This document shows positions 34,634 to 45,937 of a stretch of 64,000 nucleotides of DNA, in pieces; the stretch's first letter is position 1, and every line of letters starts with the position of its first letter. The position numbers and the translations under genes are program-made. This stretch comes from Spongospora subterranea f. sp. subterranea (Eukaryota > Endomyxa: Phytomyxea > Phytomyxea > Plasmodiophorida): positions 124,001 through 188,000 of the forward strand of contig JAUGWO010000136.1 of assembly GCA_049724395.1 (NCBI GenBank), written 5' to 3'. Under the pieces are notes generated by a model. The model was given only the letters and a program-made list of their open reading frames with translations, was not told the origin of the DNA and did not search any database.

Positions 34634-34918
34634 CACTTGTATGCATGTTCAAGCAAAGTACTTGCAGCTACCGGGGAATTTCGCAAAGTAACTATTTCAG
34701 TTACGAAAAAGTCCCTACTTGCAAAAAGCTTCTCGCACAATGATTCCCACTTGTGTTGAACACCACCTAAAACCAGTTTTCGTTATGTACAGTGTACACC
34801 CAATCAAATTCAGTTCGGACTACACACATATTGGCCCTTGGAGATAATTTTACAATCTGAACTGTGAAAACTGAGTGCCCTTTTTATATCCCTTACCAGT
34901 TGTTCCGAAAAAACGGCG

Positions 34919-35831
34919 ATGGTGCATCCACTACCAGTCGTCATGACGCCATCGTCAAAAACACAAACCCGCTTCGGTTCCATGACGCGAGTTTCTCCTA
35001 TTGGGGAACCTGCAGCACCAGAAGGCGATAACGGGTTCAGTATTCGCTCCAGGTCACGGACAGGAGTTGTTCGACAACGAAGAGTCAGTGGAGTGCCGAC
35101 CAAGTCAAAAAGGTCAGCTCATAAATATTTGCAATGATTTTTCAAATGACCCGTTTCTCATTTAGCTACAACGAATTGAAAAAAGGTGAAGCATCGATGA
35201 TAGAAGAAAATTCCAGACTCCTGAGAACAGTGGAATCGTTGAAAGCCAAAATTCAAGCTATGGAGGCAGAAAAACTTGAAGACGATCGGGAGCAGAAAGC
35301 AGAAGAGCGTATGCGTGAATTAGAAATGGAAAAAGATCAACTTGCTGAATGGGGAAGATCATGTCAAGAACGCAGCTCTGAAGTTGAGTTCATGCTCGAA
35401 GAGAGACGGATCAGTGAGACCTTGGAACATAGCAGATGACTATCCCCGAGTTTAACTTTGTGATTCTAGGTGATAGAGAGAATTCTGAGAAACAACTAGC
35501 ACAAATGAGGCAACAAGTTGAACAGGCTGAGTTACGATTAGAAAGTTATCGTGCGGCGATTGAGTCCTCTGGCTTCAATGCCATAAGTCTGGCCAAAATT
35601 GAAATGGAAAAACCGGGCGAACCAGACGAACTTTGCAATTTACTGCAAACGATCAATATAGATATTGTGGCAGCAGAAGCTGCGACAGAATCCCTCCTCT
35701 CGGAAATCGAAATAATGTTCGAAGGCAGCTCCGAAGTGATTAGCAATGAACCTCCTCAAACGCCAACGCAAAATCGGTCTCCTTTCCGCAGCGAGGACGA
35801 TGAGTTGTTTTATTCTCCAATATCAAATTAA
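34919..35831 (+). CDS. Coiled-coil protein of unknown function
   Basis: Three exons with consensus splice sites. Exon 1 is a basic, Ser/Thr/Pro-rich head (MVHPLPVVMTPSSKTQTRFG ... RSRSRTGVVRQRRV). Splicing to YNELKKGEASMIEENSRLLR and then RRIS|DRENSEKQLAQMRQQ yields ~130 residues of heptad-patterned Glu/Lys/Leu coiled coil, followed by an acidic tail (RSEDDELFYSPISN). About 270 residues. The layout (basic disordered head with TP and SP sites, coiled coil) resembles cytoskeletal or kinetochore adaptors, but I recognise no specific family. It converges with FIS1 (99 bp apart). Confidence 0.6.
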
Positions 35832-35930
35832 ACCACGGAAGTGATTGCAATGGAAGAGTTACCAAATTACACGTCACTATACATACGATTTGACAATGAA
35901 ACATTGATTTATACTCAAAGTTAAATATTT

Positions 35931-36540
35931 TCATGAATTTCGACTGAAAAACGGTTTGAGAAACTTCGCGTGAAGAAGCGCGGCCAGCGCAAACGTGACT
36001 CCGATGGATAATAACGCCGTCAGTTTGCCTTCTGGACTGTCCATTCAGAAGAGCAATACATTCAGAGCATCGTGGAGCCTACCTTTCGATGCCGTCGTTT
36101 CCAATATATCTTGTAGTTGTTGGGCTTTTTCATTATTTGGATCCAGTTGCAGAACTCGTGATGTGTAAATTGACGACTCTGATAGCAAACCCAGTTTAAA
36201 TTTACAAACTGCTTGTGCATAGCATGAGTCTACGATTGACAACCCCTCCTCGATCATGTCTACTCAAAACTGTTAACCTTGTATATGAATGTATAAGCAA
36301 ACCTTACCATCGAGGTTGTCTTGTGCTTCAAGCAGATGGTTCCTGTCATTGGATCTAAGAAGGGCTGTTGAAAATTCCAAGTGAACCTGGGCGTCCGGAA
36401 ATTCCTTCTCTCTCTCTTTCGCCCATGTTAGGCGATAACCCTGATGACATGAAGATTCAACGCCAGACCCTAGAAATCTGTTTGAAACTGACCTCGATAA
36501 GCTCTTCAATCTCAACGTCATCTTTGTCTTGTACTGTCAT
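35931..36540 (-). CDS. FIS1: Mitochondrial fission protein Fis1-like (TPR, tail-anchored)
   Basis: Four exons (36540-36493, 36440-36308, 36259-36083, 36031-35931) sum to 459 bases, 152 residues. The protein starts MTVQDKDDVEIEELIE. It then has QVHLEFSTALLRSNDRNHLL (Fis1: tqFnyAwgLvrS), EEGLSIVDSCYAQAVCKFKL, LQLDPNNEKAQQLQDILE and the KEG junction. It ends with a TM tail (LTALLSIGVTFALAALLHA) and basic lumenal residues KFLKPFF. Fis1 is the outer-membrane TPR receptor in mitochondrial/peroxisomal fission. The exact multiple of three, motif order and tail anchor make splicing convincing, although sequence divergence from yeast Fis1 is large. Confidence 0.82.
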
Positions 36541-36779
36541 ATCGATCAGTCTTTGCCCTTCAACAGGAACACCTCGCAATCAACTATGGGCAGAGTAGAG
36601 GTGCTCCTGTCTTGCTCGTGATATAACAACCGAAATAGTCTCCTGAATAATTCTCACTGTATATTCTGACTACCACTATAGTGTACACATGTGGCTGACA
36701 CGCCCCTCAGTTGCCAAACCACACCAGCCAGCCGACCCACTCAGATCATTTTAGATTTTTCTAACCGACAATTTGATGT

Positions 36780-38578
36780 TTATAAATTTGCGAGAAGGAC
36801 CAATATGCCGATAAAAGCTATAACAGTTCCCGGGATGTTTACGACCGAGGTTGATGCTGCTGTGTCTGACTTGGCCGAACCTTTCGAGTTCGTTGCAGCA
36901 CCTGGTGCCTTGGTGGCAACCGGTGCGTTGGGGTCTACAGTGCGATCTCCAAGATAATGGAATTGATGAACTTGAGACTGATCGTAATCAAGAGCGTATA
37001 AAACAGAATCAGCGCCATCGCCAGCAATGTTGAAATCTACCCATTTTGATCCAACTCCATCTTTGGTATTGTAGGATACAAAAGTCATTTTGGTCGTATC
37101 CGAGTCCGGATTTCTACAACAAACGATCAGGTCAACTTGAATACTTTCTGTCGAGTTCGACTCACCCTTGCGCATCATTGGCTAGTGCAAATATGCATTG
37201 CATAGATGAGTCAGCCCATATCAGACGATTCTGCCATGCGGAACCCCAATCCGTTCCGTTTCGGAATGTAAATGCCGCTGGAGAAACCGAACCTCGTAAA
37301 CAATTTTCCGCAACGCCGGGGATAGCAAATCCTCTTGTTCGAGAGTAGTATATGAATGGTTTTGTGGCTATTTTAGCAACATCCGCACAACCAGCATCAG
37401 CCCCATATCTTGGCTGATATGCCACTCCTTCAAAACATGGCCATCCGAAGTTTGGAACAGTCGTTGCAGTTAAAGGGTCGGGTGCGCGATTGATTTCTTC
37501 GTAAAAATCAGATCCGACATCGCCGATGTAGAGATCATAGGTAACGGGGTGAATAGCGAACCTAAACGGGTTACGGAGACCTATTAAAGCGACGATCATT
37601 ACAGGTATATCTAAACTCCACATATTGCATGCAACTACAACCTTTTGCAACTATTCGGACATCAGCAAGACTCAGCTGAGTCGTCGACATAGTTTGAGTT
37701 TTGGAGATGTATAGGATCTGAAACATTTCCAAATTATAACCTCACCAATTATCAGAGTAATCTTTTACCTTTCCATGAGTGTAATCGTCCCATTGTGGAC
37801 GCCATGCGCCTTGGAAACGAGTATCTGCGTCGCGATGGCATGGTTTGCCAGTAGTACCGCGATCCTGTCCAGCCACCAATATGTGAAAAAAAATTGGGAT
37901 AAGTGCCCGGTAAGATTACATCAACTGTATAGGACGCTCCATCCCCTCCTGATACGTATAATCCACCATCTCTTGCCCAGGCAAGGTTTCCCAGATGATG
38001 AGACATCCCATTGGAGCACCATCCTGTCATTAACACCAGATCAGTCACTCCTGAGTTGCCGTTCATCTTGATTCGTATAAGTCGGGCTGCCTGATCACAT
38101 TGAGCTTCAGGTTGAACACTGCCACCATCGCCAGCATCACAAGAATTGGGATATATAGTCTGGTCTAGAGGATTATCTGTCCTGGTTACCGACACCAAAA
38201 CCCAAATGTAGGGATTGGCGGGATAGTTCGGATCAACAGCCATACCCAGCATGCCGCGATCATTCCATGTCGATGTCAGCCCAGCATCGTTAGACCAGAC
38301 ATCAACATAATCGTTTCCGTTGGATTTAATGGAAGGGAACTTGCGAAGAACTCCATTCTTCAGGCTACAAAATACCTTGAATAGCGATGTTAACTACAGG
38401 ACCCGAGGTAGGTGTGATTATCTGTATATTATACCTCTCCGTTAGCGGCTATCTGCATCTTAACACATGCTCCGATACCAGTCCAATATGTTGTTTGGCT
38501 GAACTCTGTGCTATCCCACACTAAACCTGAGGATAAACCCCACAGGGTAATGCCCATCCATATTGTAGCAATTTGCAT
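36780..38578 (-). CDS. GSDH-like secreted protein, copy 2 (probable GPI-type tail)
   Basis: Signal peptide MQIATIWMGITLWGLSSG, then WTGIGACVKMQIAANGEV and, after an intron near 38440, LRKFPSIKSNGNDYVDVW. Next are DRGMLGMAVDPNYPANPYIW, GWCSNGMSHHLGNLAWARDG, LYVSGGDGASYTVDV, GLRNPFRFAIHPVTYDLYIG, NFGWPCFEGVAYQPRYGADA and WADSSMQCIFALANDAQG. The tail is VPNAPV-like low complexity followed by a hydrophobic C-terminus (VNIPGTVIAFIGILVLLANL), which fits a GPI-anchor signal rather than a TM plus cytosolic tail. Same beta-propeller as copy 1. Large parts are nearly identical at DNA level to copy 3. Confidence 0.84.
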
Positions 38579-38901
38579 CGGGACAAATTTCAGTTTGGCA
38601 ACTAGGTTCTGAATGTCTGCCTTGTTATTTGATTGGCGGCACGTGCCATCGATGCAAAATCTGCTGCTGCTTTATCGCTACTGCAACCCTTGTTGAGGAA
38701 ACGGCATCAGCGTCGGGTGACGATTTTTTATGGGTTCGGATCAGAGTACATAACTTGTTCATTGAGAAGTACAAAGTAGGAAGCGCTGATCCAACACGCT
38801 AATCCCGAAAATTCGTTCGTCGTTGTTGAACCCCTGGTAATATTCATCTCAATTGGCAACTGGCACTCTAAAGCGGGAATTGAAATGAAGATCGGATTTA
38901 T

Positions 38902-40676
38902 TTACAAATTTGCAATGAAAATGAGGGTGAGAGTAGTTAGCAGGGTGCCAGAAATGGTCAGAAGGAATGAGAAGTTCGATGCAGCTGATTTGCTTGGACC
39001 CTCCTTTTGTAGTGGCACCTGGTTTCACGACAACTGCGTTCGGATCAACAGTGCGGTCGCCAAGGTACTTGAACTGATGGATTTGAGATTGGTCGTAATC
39101 GACGGCGTATAATGCTGAGTCTGCTCCCGTTCCCGCCATTGTAAAATCTACCCATTTCGATCCCGTTCCGGTAGGGGTATTGTATGAGACCAAAACCATC
39201 TTCGACGCATCTGGATCTGGAGCACTGTACGGAACGTAAATGCATGTCAAAATTATTCGAGCGGACTATTGATTACCCTTGTGCATCATTTGCCAGTGCA
39301 AATATGCACTGCATCGATGAGTCAGCCCATATCATTCGATTCTGCCATGCGGAACCCCAATCCGTCCCGGAACGGAACGTAAACGCAGCGGGAGAGACCG
39401 ATCCTCGCATACAGTGCTCTTGGGCTCCAGGAATATTAAACCCTCTTGTTCGAGAGTAGTATAAGAATGGTTTCGTGGCTATTTTAGCGACGTCGGCACA
39501 ACCAGCATCAGCCCCATATCTTGGCTGATATGCCACTCCTTCAAAACATGGCCATCCGAAGTTCGGAACAGTCGTTGCAGTTAAAGGGTCGGGTAATCGA
39601 TTGATTTCTTCGAAGAAATCAGATCCGACATCACCGATGTAGAGATCATAGGTAACGGGGTGAATAGCGAACCTGAACGGGTTACGAAGACCTATTCAAA
39701 GCAACGATCGGTTATAGATCTAAACTCCATATGGTTCATGCAACAGATACCTTTAGCAACTATTCGGACATCAGCAAGTCTCAACTGAGTTGTCGACATT
39801 AGTTGAGTTTTGGAAATGTATAGGATCTAAAACATCTGGAAGTTATAACTTGTCCAACTATCCGAGTAGTACATCACCTTTCCATGAGTGTAATCGTCCC
39901 ATTGTGAACGCCATGCGCCTTGGAATCGAGCATCTGCGTCTCGATGGCATGGTTTACCTGGAGTACCGCGATCCTGTAAATAAAACCCAATATGTGAAAG
40001 GAAGTGGGATAAGTGCCCGGTGAGATTACATCAACTGTATAGGACGATCCATCCCCTCCTGATACGTATAATCCACCATCTCTTGCCCAGGCAAGGTTTC
40101 CCAGATGATGAGACATCCCATTGGAGCACCATCCTGTCATTAACACCAAATCAGTCACTCCTGAGTTGCCGTTCATCTTGATTCGGATGAGTCGGGCTGC
40201 CTGATCACATTGAGCTTCAGGTTGAACACTGCCACCATCGCCAGCATCACAAGAATTGGGATATATAGTCTGGTCTAGAGGATTATCTGTCCTGGTTACC
40301 GACACCAAAACCCAAATGTAGGGATTGGCGGGATAGTTTGGATCAACAGCCATACCCAGCATGCCGCGATCATTCCAGAATGCAGTTAGCCCAACATCGT
40401 TGGACCAGACATCAACGTAATCAACTCCGTTTGTGTTAATGGAAGGGAACTTGCGAAGAATGCCATCCTTAAGGCTACAGAATACCTGAATAGATGTAAG
40501 AAAGTGACCCAATATCACATAGCGGTCTGAAATACCTCTCCATTAGCGGCTATCTGCATCTTGACACATGCTCCGATACCAGTCCAATGTTGAGTTTGAC
40601 TGAATTGTGTGCTATCCCACACTAAACCTGAAGATAAACCCCACAGGGCAATGCCCATCCATATTCTGAAAATCAT
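38902..40676 (-). CDS. GSDH-like secreted protein, copy 3
   Basis: Starts MIFRIWMGIALWGLSSG (signal peptide). It contains WDSTQFSQTQHWTGIGACVK, an exon beginning LKDGILRKFPSINTNGVDYV, then DRGMLGMAVDPNYPANPYIW, GWCSNGMSHHLGNLAWARDG, GGDGSSYTVDV, an exon with GLRNPFRFAIHP (about 39690), then AYQPRYGADAGCADVAKIAT. The final block has DASKMVLVSYNTPTGTGSKW and LGDRTVDPNAVVVKPGA. The frame then slips once near 39003 (a GGAGGG run); the alternative frame gives a hydrophobic tail (FLLTISGTLLTTLTLIFIAN) ending at 38902 like copy 2. Probably an assembly or recent single-base error. Head to tail with copy 2. Confidence 0.82.
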
Positions 40677-40868
40677 CCTGCTTGACGATCTCAAGCAATT
40701 TGGAATGACGCTTATTTTGAGCATCAACATTATTTGCCTCGTGCCACTTGACCTGGGCACGCGCTTGTCTAAAGCTGCGAGATCAGATGTGTTCGTTTAC
40801 AAATGAAAGAATAAGATCTCCAGGATGTTGAAGGGTGGAAATGGTACAGATTGACACGTTAGAAGATA

Positions 40869-41445
40869 TTAGTCTTTATTGATTCCTAAAATCCGGACCC
40901 GATGCATATAAGGGCTCTTGGCTACCAATGCAATTGCAAGAGCGACGCTGTTTGCGACAGCAATATCCACGTCCCAATCACTCTCATGAGACGCAAGTAA
41001 AAACCTTTGAGCAACATTAAGTGAAAGTTCAGTTCCCACAACAATTATTACTTACAAAACTAATGGAGTTATTGCCAGAAATTTACGATTGGTTGTGTAT
41101 TGAGCACCACGATCAATTTGCTCCCAGAATGTTTCGCTGTCATAAATCCCCTGATCTTCTGGAACTGGAGACCCCTTCTTCCAATGGAATAAAAAAAAAT
41201 GTGACCTACCATTGTAAAATAATAGTAAACCGCTATTCGTTAACTGACAATATTTCCGAGGATACCGCAGTATGAACTTGATGGACCACTGTCCAAGCGC
41301 AATGTCGCCATTGCAAAATGGGGACCGCGAACAGCAAAAACCGAAATATAATCAGGATCCCAATATAGAACGACCAGAACCCTTTTTCGTCGAGGAATGA
41401 TACATTGCGATTGTCAAAGGATGTATCTGAATCATCCATTGCCAT
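40869..41445 (-). CDS. ORMDL: ORMDL family ER sphingolipid regulator
   Basis: Residues 1-70 (41445-41233) read NRNVSFLDEKGFWSFYIGIL with two TM helices, then CAWTVVHQVHTAVS. A second exon gives FHWKKGSPVPEDQGIYDSET followed by FWEQIDRGAQYTTNRKFL, the family's core (WEQiDxGxQxTxxRKFL). The last exon reads LLASHESDWDVDIAVANSVA and ends MHRVRILGINKD (family: VRIFGINKY). ORMDL proteins sit in the ER membrane and restrain serine palmitoyltransferase. Length and four-helix layout are normal. The start at 41445 faces DNAAF3, sharing a ~310-bp divergent promoter. Confidence 0.93.
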
Positions 41446-41755
41446 ATGTCAAATGGGCACTTTACAATCCAAACCGGGCTATGAGTTTAAGATATGTAAC
41501 ATTGATCAGGAGTACAGGGGACCGGTGCTGTGTGACACATACAGGTAAAGGATCCAGCCACCTGCTGGTGTTAGTCAACGTGTATCCCCAACTGCTGTAT
41601 TCCATCCATACCGAATGGATACACCCAATACACTGATCGTCTAATGATTCTCGTCCACCTCAAGTGGGACCGCAACACCAGTTCACTCAGTGAATTCCAA
41701 TTCAGTTATAAGCTATCACCACTCCCTTTATTCATATTCTGTTTAATCCATCTTC
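41446..41755. promoter_or_regulatory. Divergent promoter region of ORMDL and DNAAF3
   Basis: 310 bp between two opposite-facing start codons, without coding potential. It contains an 8-bp inverted repeat GTGTATCC/GGATACAC about 37 bp apart (near 41580 and 41616). No TATA-like box in an obvious position was seen. Regulatory role is inferred only from position. Confidence 0.4.
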
Positions 41756-43250
41756 ATGACCGATTTTATTTCTGGCATTGGCACGGCTCCATCTTGGGGG
41801 CTGTCGCCGGCCCGTTGTTTTACATCGCTTCCGGGTATCGGTACTACTTGCGATTAGCAATAGCACAAACATCACTTCAAGTAAAAATATATTTCAGATC
41901 CCACGATCCCATGCAAAATCGTCGCGCTGGGTGCTGGAAACATTGGCCATATTCTGTATACAAGTGCAACGAGCAAATCAACAGCGGAACTGTTTGTTGC
42001 ATATGACGACACTGAGAGCTTGGCCCGAGATTTGTTGCTTCTGTCGATTGCTATGGATACCGATATTGCAGAAACGGGTACGTACTGGCATCAATTATTC
42101 CTACAACACAATAACTTTTGGCGTCGCAGAAAGGTCCGAATTGTTTCTTGAATGTTTCGCTAACCTCATGCTTCGCGAGAAGACAGATGCGTATCTCGGT
42201 CAGCAAACTCAAAAGTTGATTCAGTATGGCCCACATAGTAATCCCAATTTTGCCAATCATAGACATATGGGCCTAGGAACATTAGCAATTGCATCGAAAA
42301 CCCAGGGGATCGGTTTTTCAGCTTGGTCGATTTGAACAATCTCAAATTTAAAGAACTCGATGATCTGAAGTCCAGCCTTAAGTCCATAAACGACCCACCC
42401 AAGTGCGATATCGAAAATTTGAGGTATACTAGCTGATGAGCTCTAATGCAAATGGGCAAGTAACGTCTTCATTCAGAGATCATCGCCTTCGATCATATTA
42501 TGCCGAGAGATATGATGTCCGACAGAACTTGGTCGATTGGGATTTTGTCATGAATTTAAAAAAAAAAGCCATGATAGTAAATAAGCTTCATTTCACACAA
42601 TGGAGAATGACTGGTCAAGCATTCGAAGTGAGAGACTCTAAATACACAATCCCAAACAAGACTCTGCTCACATATCGAAATGCAAAACAGGTGACAGAAA
42701 ATTCAGCTCAGGATCCGTTGTACAGTACCTGACTATCGCTCAGAAATCGAATGGGAAATCCGTTAGAGTTCTTGGATATTGGGGTGACATCATTGTTTCA
42801 CCATATATATCATTTGGGGTTGAGGCACCAAATGCTCCAGAATTATTTCAAGTTCAAGGGGATCGATACCAGCATTCAGCCGTCGATGTTTCGAAGCACA
42901 ATATTCAAGAGGTGTTCAAATACATGCGAAGCGAGTTGCCGCACTCCACTGTGAAAATAGTCCCAATCATGGGTCTTGATCGTTTGACATCGAAATCGAA
43001 GTTTCGGAACGCCTTTGACTTAGTATATATGCCCATCCAATCAAGTAAAGACATGGCAGATCCAGTATTGAAACTACTGTTGAAGCCAGGAGGCCGGGTT
43101 GCAGTGGAGAGTTTCGATTTTATTGCCTCAATGCCAGAAAAACAACGCTCGCTTTACAATAACAAAATCAAACAGCTGGCAATCGCGGCGAAATTCGAAG
43201 AATGTCCAACGGACAATAGCACAGAACATCAACTTTATTTTACAATTTAA
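41756..43250 (+). CDS. DNAAF3: Dynein axonemal assembly factor 3
   Basis: Starts MTDFISGIGTAPSWGLSPAR (family: WWGLSPALD). The first splice joins LP|DPTIPCKIVALGAGNIGHIL (DUF4470, like VLLLGSVDGRHLLRTL). SLARDLLLLSIAMDTDIAET is spliced to ERSELFLECFANLMLREKTD (human ERSETFLEVWGNALLR). Later exons give DHRLRSYYAERYDVRQNLVD WDF, LHFTQWRMTGQAFEVRDSKY and the tail SFDFIASMPEKQRSLYNNKI ... QLYFTI. DNAAF3 works in the cytoplasm to pre-assemble inner and outer dynein arms, so its presence implies a motile flagellum. Introns are ~50-70 bp. Its stop codon overlaps that of UFC1 on the other strand. Confidence 0.92.
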
Positions 43251-43962
43251 ACTACATCACCTAACATTTTATGCTTGACGTTACCGGATTCAATTAATAG
43301 AGGAATCTCGGCAGCAAGCCATGGACCTAACTAAACAAAATTAATGCGAACCATTGGCAACTAATCTCAGTCGACTAACCCCCAACGCAAGAGCATGTGC
43401 GATTCCATATTTGGGAACGTTTTGAGCCCATAGGGGTTTGAAGTGGACATCGAGACATATTTTGCCGCCCCTGGCAAAACAGTCTGATTGGCACGTTATC
43501 TGTTGAAATATCGTAAACATACCGATACATCTTGGGGGTTTTGCCTTCGAGTTCAGGTAGTTCCAGCTCAATTGGAGACTCTGGATATGACACTGGAATC
43601 TGTTATCATCAAAGAAAGTGTTTACAAGAATCAGAAATGGCAAACAAAAACTGATACCTGAAACTTGAGTTGGAATTCATATTTTAAATGATTGGAATGT
43701 ACATACCAGCATGTCCCAGACCAATTAACTCCTGTTTTGTCAGCTGAAATTTTAAACCAATCGTGATCGGCTTCTTTGTTTAATTGAACATACTACCAGA
43801 TACGTCAAGTTAAGTCAGAATGGCTTTTCCAGCCACGCGCCAGGTCCCTCGTACCTTGATTAGCGCTTTCAGCTCTTGCTTGACCCGCTCTATCCATTGA
43901 TCTCCATCCCTTGGGCCAGCTCGTATTGTCAACAGCGGAATCTTCTTATCAGAATCTGTCAT
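43247..43962 (-). CDS. UFC1: UFM1-conjugating enzyme 1 (UFC1)
   Basis: Exons read [37 protein letters not shown]; then [20 protein letters not shown] and a GTCWYVH/LKYEF block. After these come [53 protein letters not shown] and finally [20 protein letters not shown]. The human counterpart has [45 protein letters not shown]. The active-site Cys (KIC) and flanking residues are intact. UFC1 carries UFM1 from UBA5 to the UFL1 ligase at the ER. The UFM1 pathway is missing from yeasts and most studied fungi, so retention here is notable. Tail-to-tail overlap with DNAAF3. Confidence 0.94.
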
Positions 43963-44139
43963 TGGTGGGTTTGGCAGTGATCCCGACAAATTGCTGTGCG
44001 CATTATTATTCCCACACAGTTCAGAGACCAGACCAGTACAGTAACGTCTCCCGCTAAAATACGCACCCGTTTAGGCAGGCATCCCGGTAAAGGACGCGTT
44101 ATTTAGGGTTCAAGTTTATGATCATGTTATGGATCGTCA

Positions 44140-44690
44140 ATTCTTGTGTTTGGCGTTCAATGCACAGATTGAGCCTTGCTTTGAAGCGACTTCAACCACC
44201 TTTCTAAAATCATCGAATGTTTCCCCAGCACCCTCGTCAACCTCAGGGCAGATCAACTAATCCTCAATGTCAACGACTTGCTTATAAAGTGACTCGAACC
44301 TTTCAAATACACAACGTTGCTTGTCGTCTTGCTCAGTTTCGCTATTATCTCGAATCGCTGAGACTCGTTGAGGCGTGTCCCGTTCGGTTTTCGTCGACAC
44401 ACCAAAGAAAAGTGATCTCCCGCTTAAATACACTTGGTGCGTACTTTAGAAGTATTTGACAGATTCTCATCGATACTTCTTAGGATTGATGCGGAATGCC
44501 CAAATTTGTCGCTGATGGCGACCGCTCTTTCAACAACATCATTGACCGCATCACTCCCTCCTGGTGACTATCAAATTTGGCAGGTTTGGCAAACACTATC
44601 AGTCATTTCGACAATCTCCTCAAGCCGTTCCCGTTTCTTATCGGTGGCGGATTTCTGCCAACGCGATTCCCGGGTTTGGTTTTAGCCGAT
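44140..44690 (-). CDS. Possible small helical protein (unidentified)
   Basis: Three minus-strand open pieces look protein-like: RWQKSATDKKRERLEEIVEM TDSVCQTCQ (44670-44575), GSDAVNDVVERAVAISDKFG HSASILRSIDENLSNTSK (44565-44450) and RDNSETEQDDKQRCVFERFE SLYKQVVDIED (44360-44260), followed by EVDEGAGETFDDFRKVVEVA and a stop near 44140. Charged, helix-favouring composition and phase-compatible AG sites suggest a small coiled-coil gene. The start codon and family are unknown. Confidence 0.28.
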
Positions 44691-44786
44691 GAGCGACGAT
44701 CAGTCGCTCTCCGTGGTCATGTCATGTTGATTAGTTAATAACCGTACACTGGTCATTAGATTAAACGACACTTTCCCTACCGTTAT

Positions 44787-45937
44787 ATGTTGACATCGGA
44801 ACTCTCTGGTTTGCGTCGCTCCATCAGGCTTGGCGGTGAGCGCAAGCTTGCTTCCACAACTGCATTAATCGCAGTCCCGGCTGGTTCCTCTACTGCTAAC
44901 GTGAGGGTGAAGAAAAAACGCAAGGAAACCGATGTTATTAAAACGGAGGTAGACATGAGCAGGCTAGAGCTGTTTAACAAACAGTGGCAAGGTTTATTGA
45001 AGATGCGAGCCAGTAGAAATGCGGATGTGGATCTGTTCGGGGCAGAAGCGTTGTCAAGTGGTGTCGATCTCAAGCCCAAGGTTATGCGGTATCATGCGCT
45101 TATCGCTGTGCGTATCCGCTTCCGATTATCACCCGAACAGGCTCTGATCTGTTTCAATCGACCAGGTAATGCTCAGCAGCCAGACCAGAGATCCTATTAC
45201 GGCAGTTGCAATGAATAACCTGAAGGCTATGAAAGGAGGCCTGACTGTCGAAACCATCAACGAAACATCTGAGTCGGACCTCAAAGGTTCATTCTGTAAA
45301 TCTCCTGGGAGCTGTTTCCAATTGGATCTACTTAGATCTTATTTACGGCGTTGGGTTTTATAACAGAAAAGCTAAATTTATCAAAGAGACTACCCGCATT
45401 CTTTCCGATCTTTACGACTCCGATCTCCCCAATGATCTTGATCTCGTTTGCGTGAGTCAGTTTTTTTTGTTGTTCTACCATTTTCTGAAACCGTTTTAGA
45501 GCCTACCAGGATGTGGCCAGAAGATGGCTAAAATCGCGCTGCGCATCGGTTGGGGAAATGTCTGTGGAATTTCCGTTGACACCCATGTCCATCGAAGTGG
45601 CAAGGTTATATGGGTTTCAGCAGGTATCAATCCGGACAACCTGCTTAAATTTGCCTTCCATAGGCGGATCGGATGGTCCAGTGAGCGAGCAACAACACCC
45701 GAAAAAACTGCAGCAGAGCTTGAAAGCTGGGTTCCGCGGCAGGTCTGGGATAAGCTGAACTTGATCGTTGTCGGATTTGGTCAGCAAGTATGCAAGGCTC
45801 CGAATCCTTCTGTACGTAATCATTGCATGTCACCCCATGTATCCTGAAATCTGTTCTTCCAGTGCGAATCGTGTCTAATCAAAGATTTATGCGAAAGAAA
45901 CGGGATCGCAAGAAAAAACGTTCCCAAGAAGCCTTAA
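44787..45937 (+). CDS. NTH1: Endonuclease III homologue (DNA glycosylase/AP lyase)
   Basis: Basic N-terminus, then MRYHALIAVMLSSQTRDPIT (after removal of an intron), AMNNLKAMKGGLTVETINET and DLKDLIYGVGFYNRKAKFIK. The helix-hairpin-helix is LPGCGQKMAKIALRIGWGN, with the catalytic Lys in GQKMA and the catalytic Asp in SVDTHVHR. The iron-sulfur site is CKAPNPSCESCLIKDLC (C-x6-C-x2-C-x5-C) once the last 50-bp intron is removed. It repairs oxidised pyrimidines in nucleus and mitochondria. The join after SVDTHVHR (about 45595-45660) is not cleanly in phase and may hide an indel. A putative AATAAA follows the stop at 45942-45947. Confidence 0.93.

Noticed and set aside
36691-36957. Plus-strand frame of 88 codons
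   Set aside because: Antisense to the C-terminal exon of GSDH copy 2, which has clear family homology.
41021-41275. Plus-strand frame of 84 codons
   Set aside because: Antisense to the ORMDL core exon (FWEQIDRGAQYTTNRKFL).
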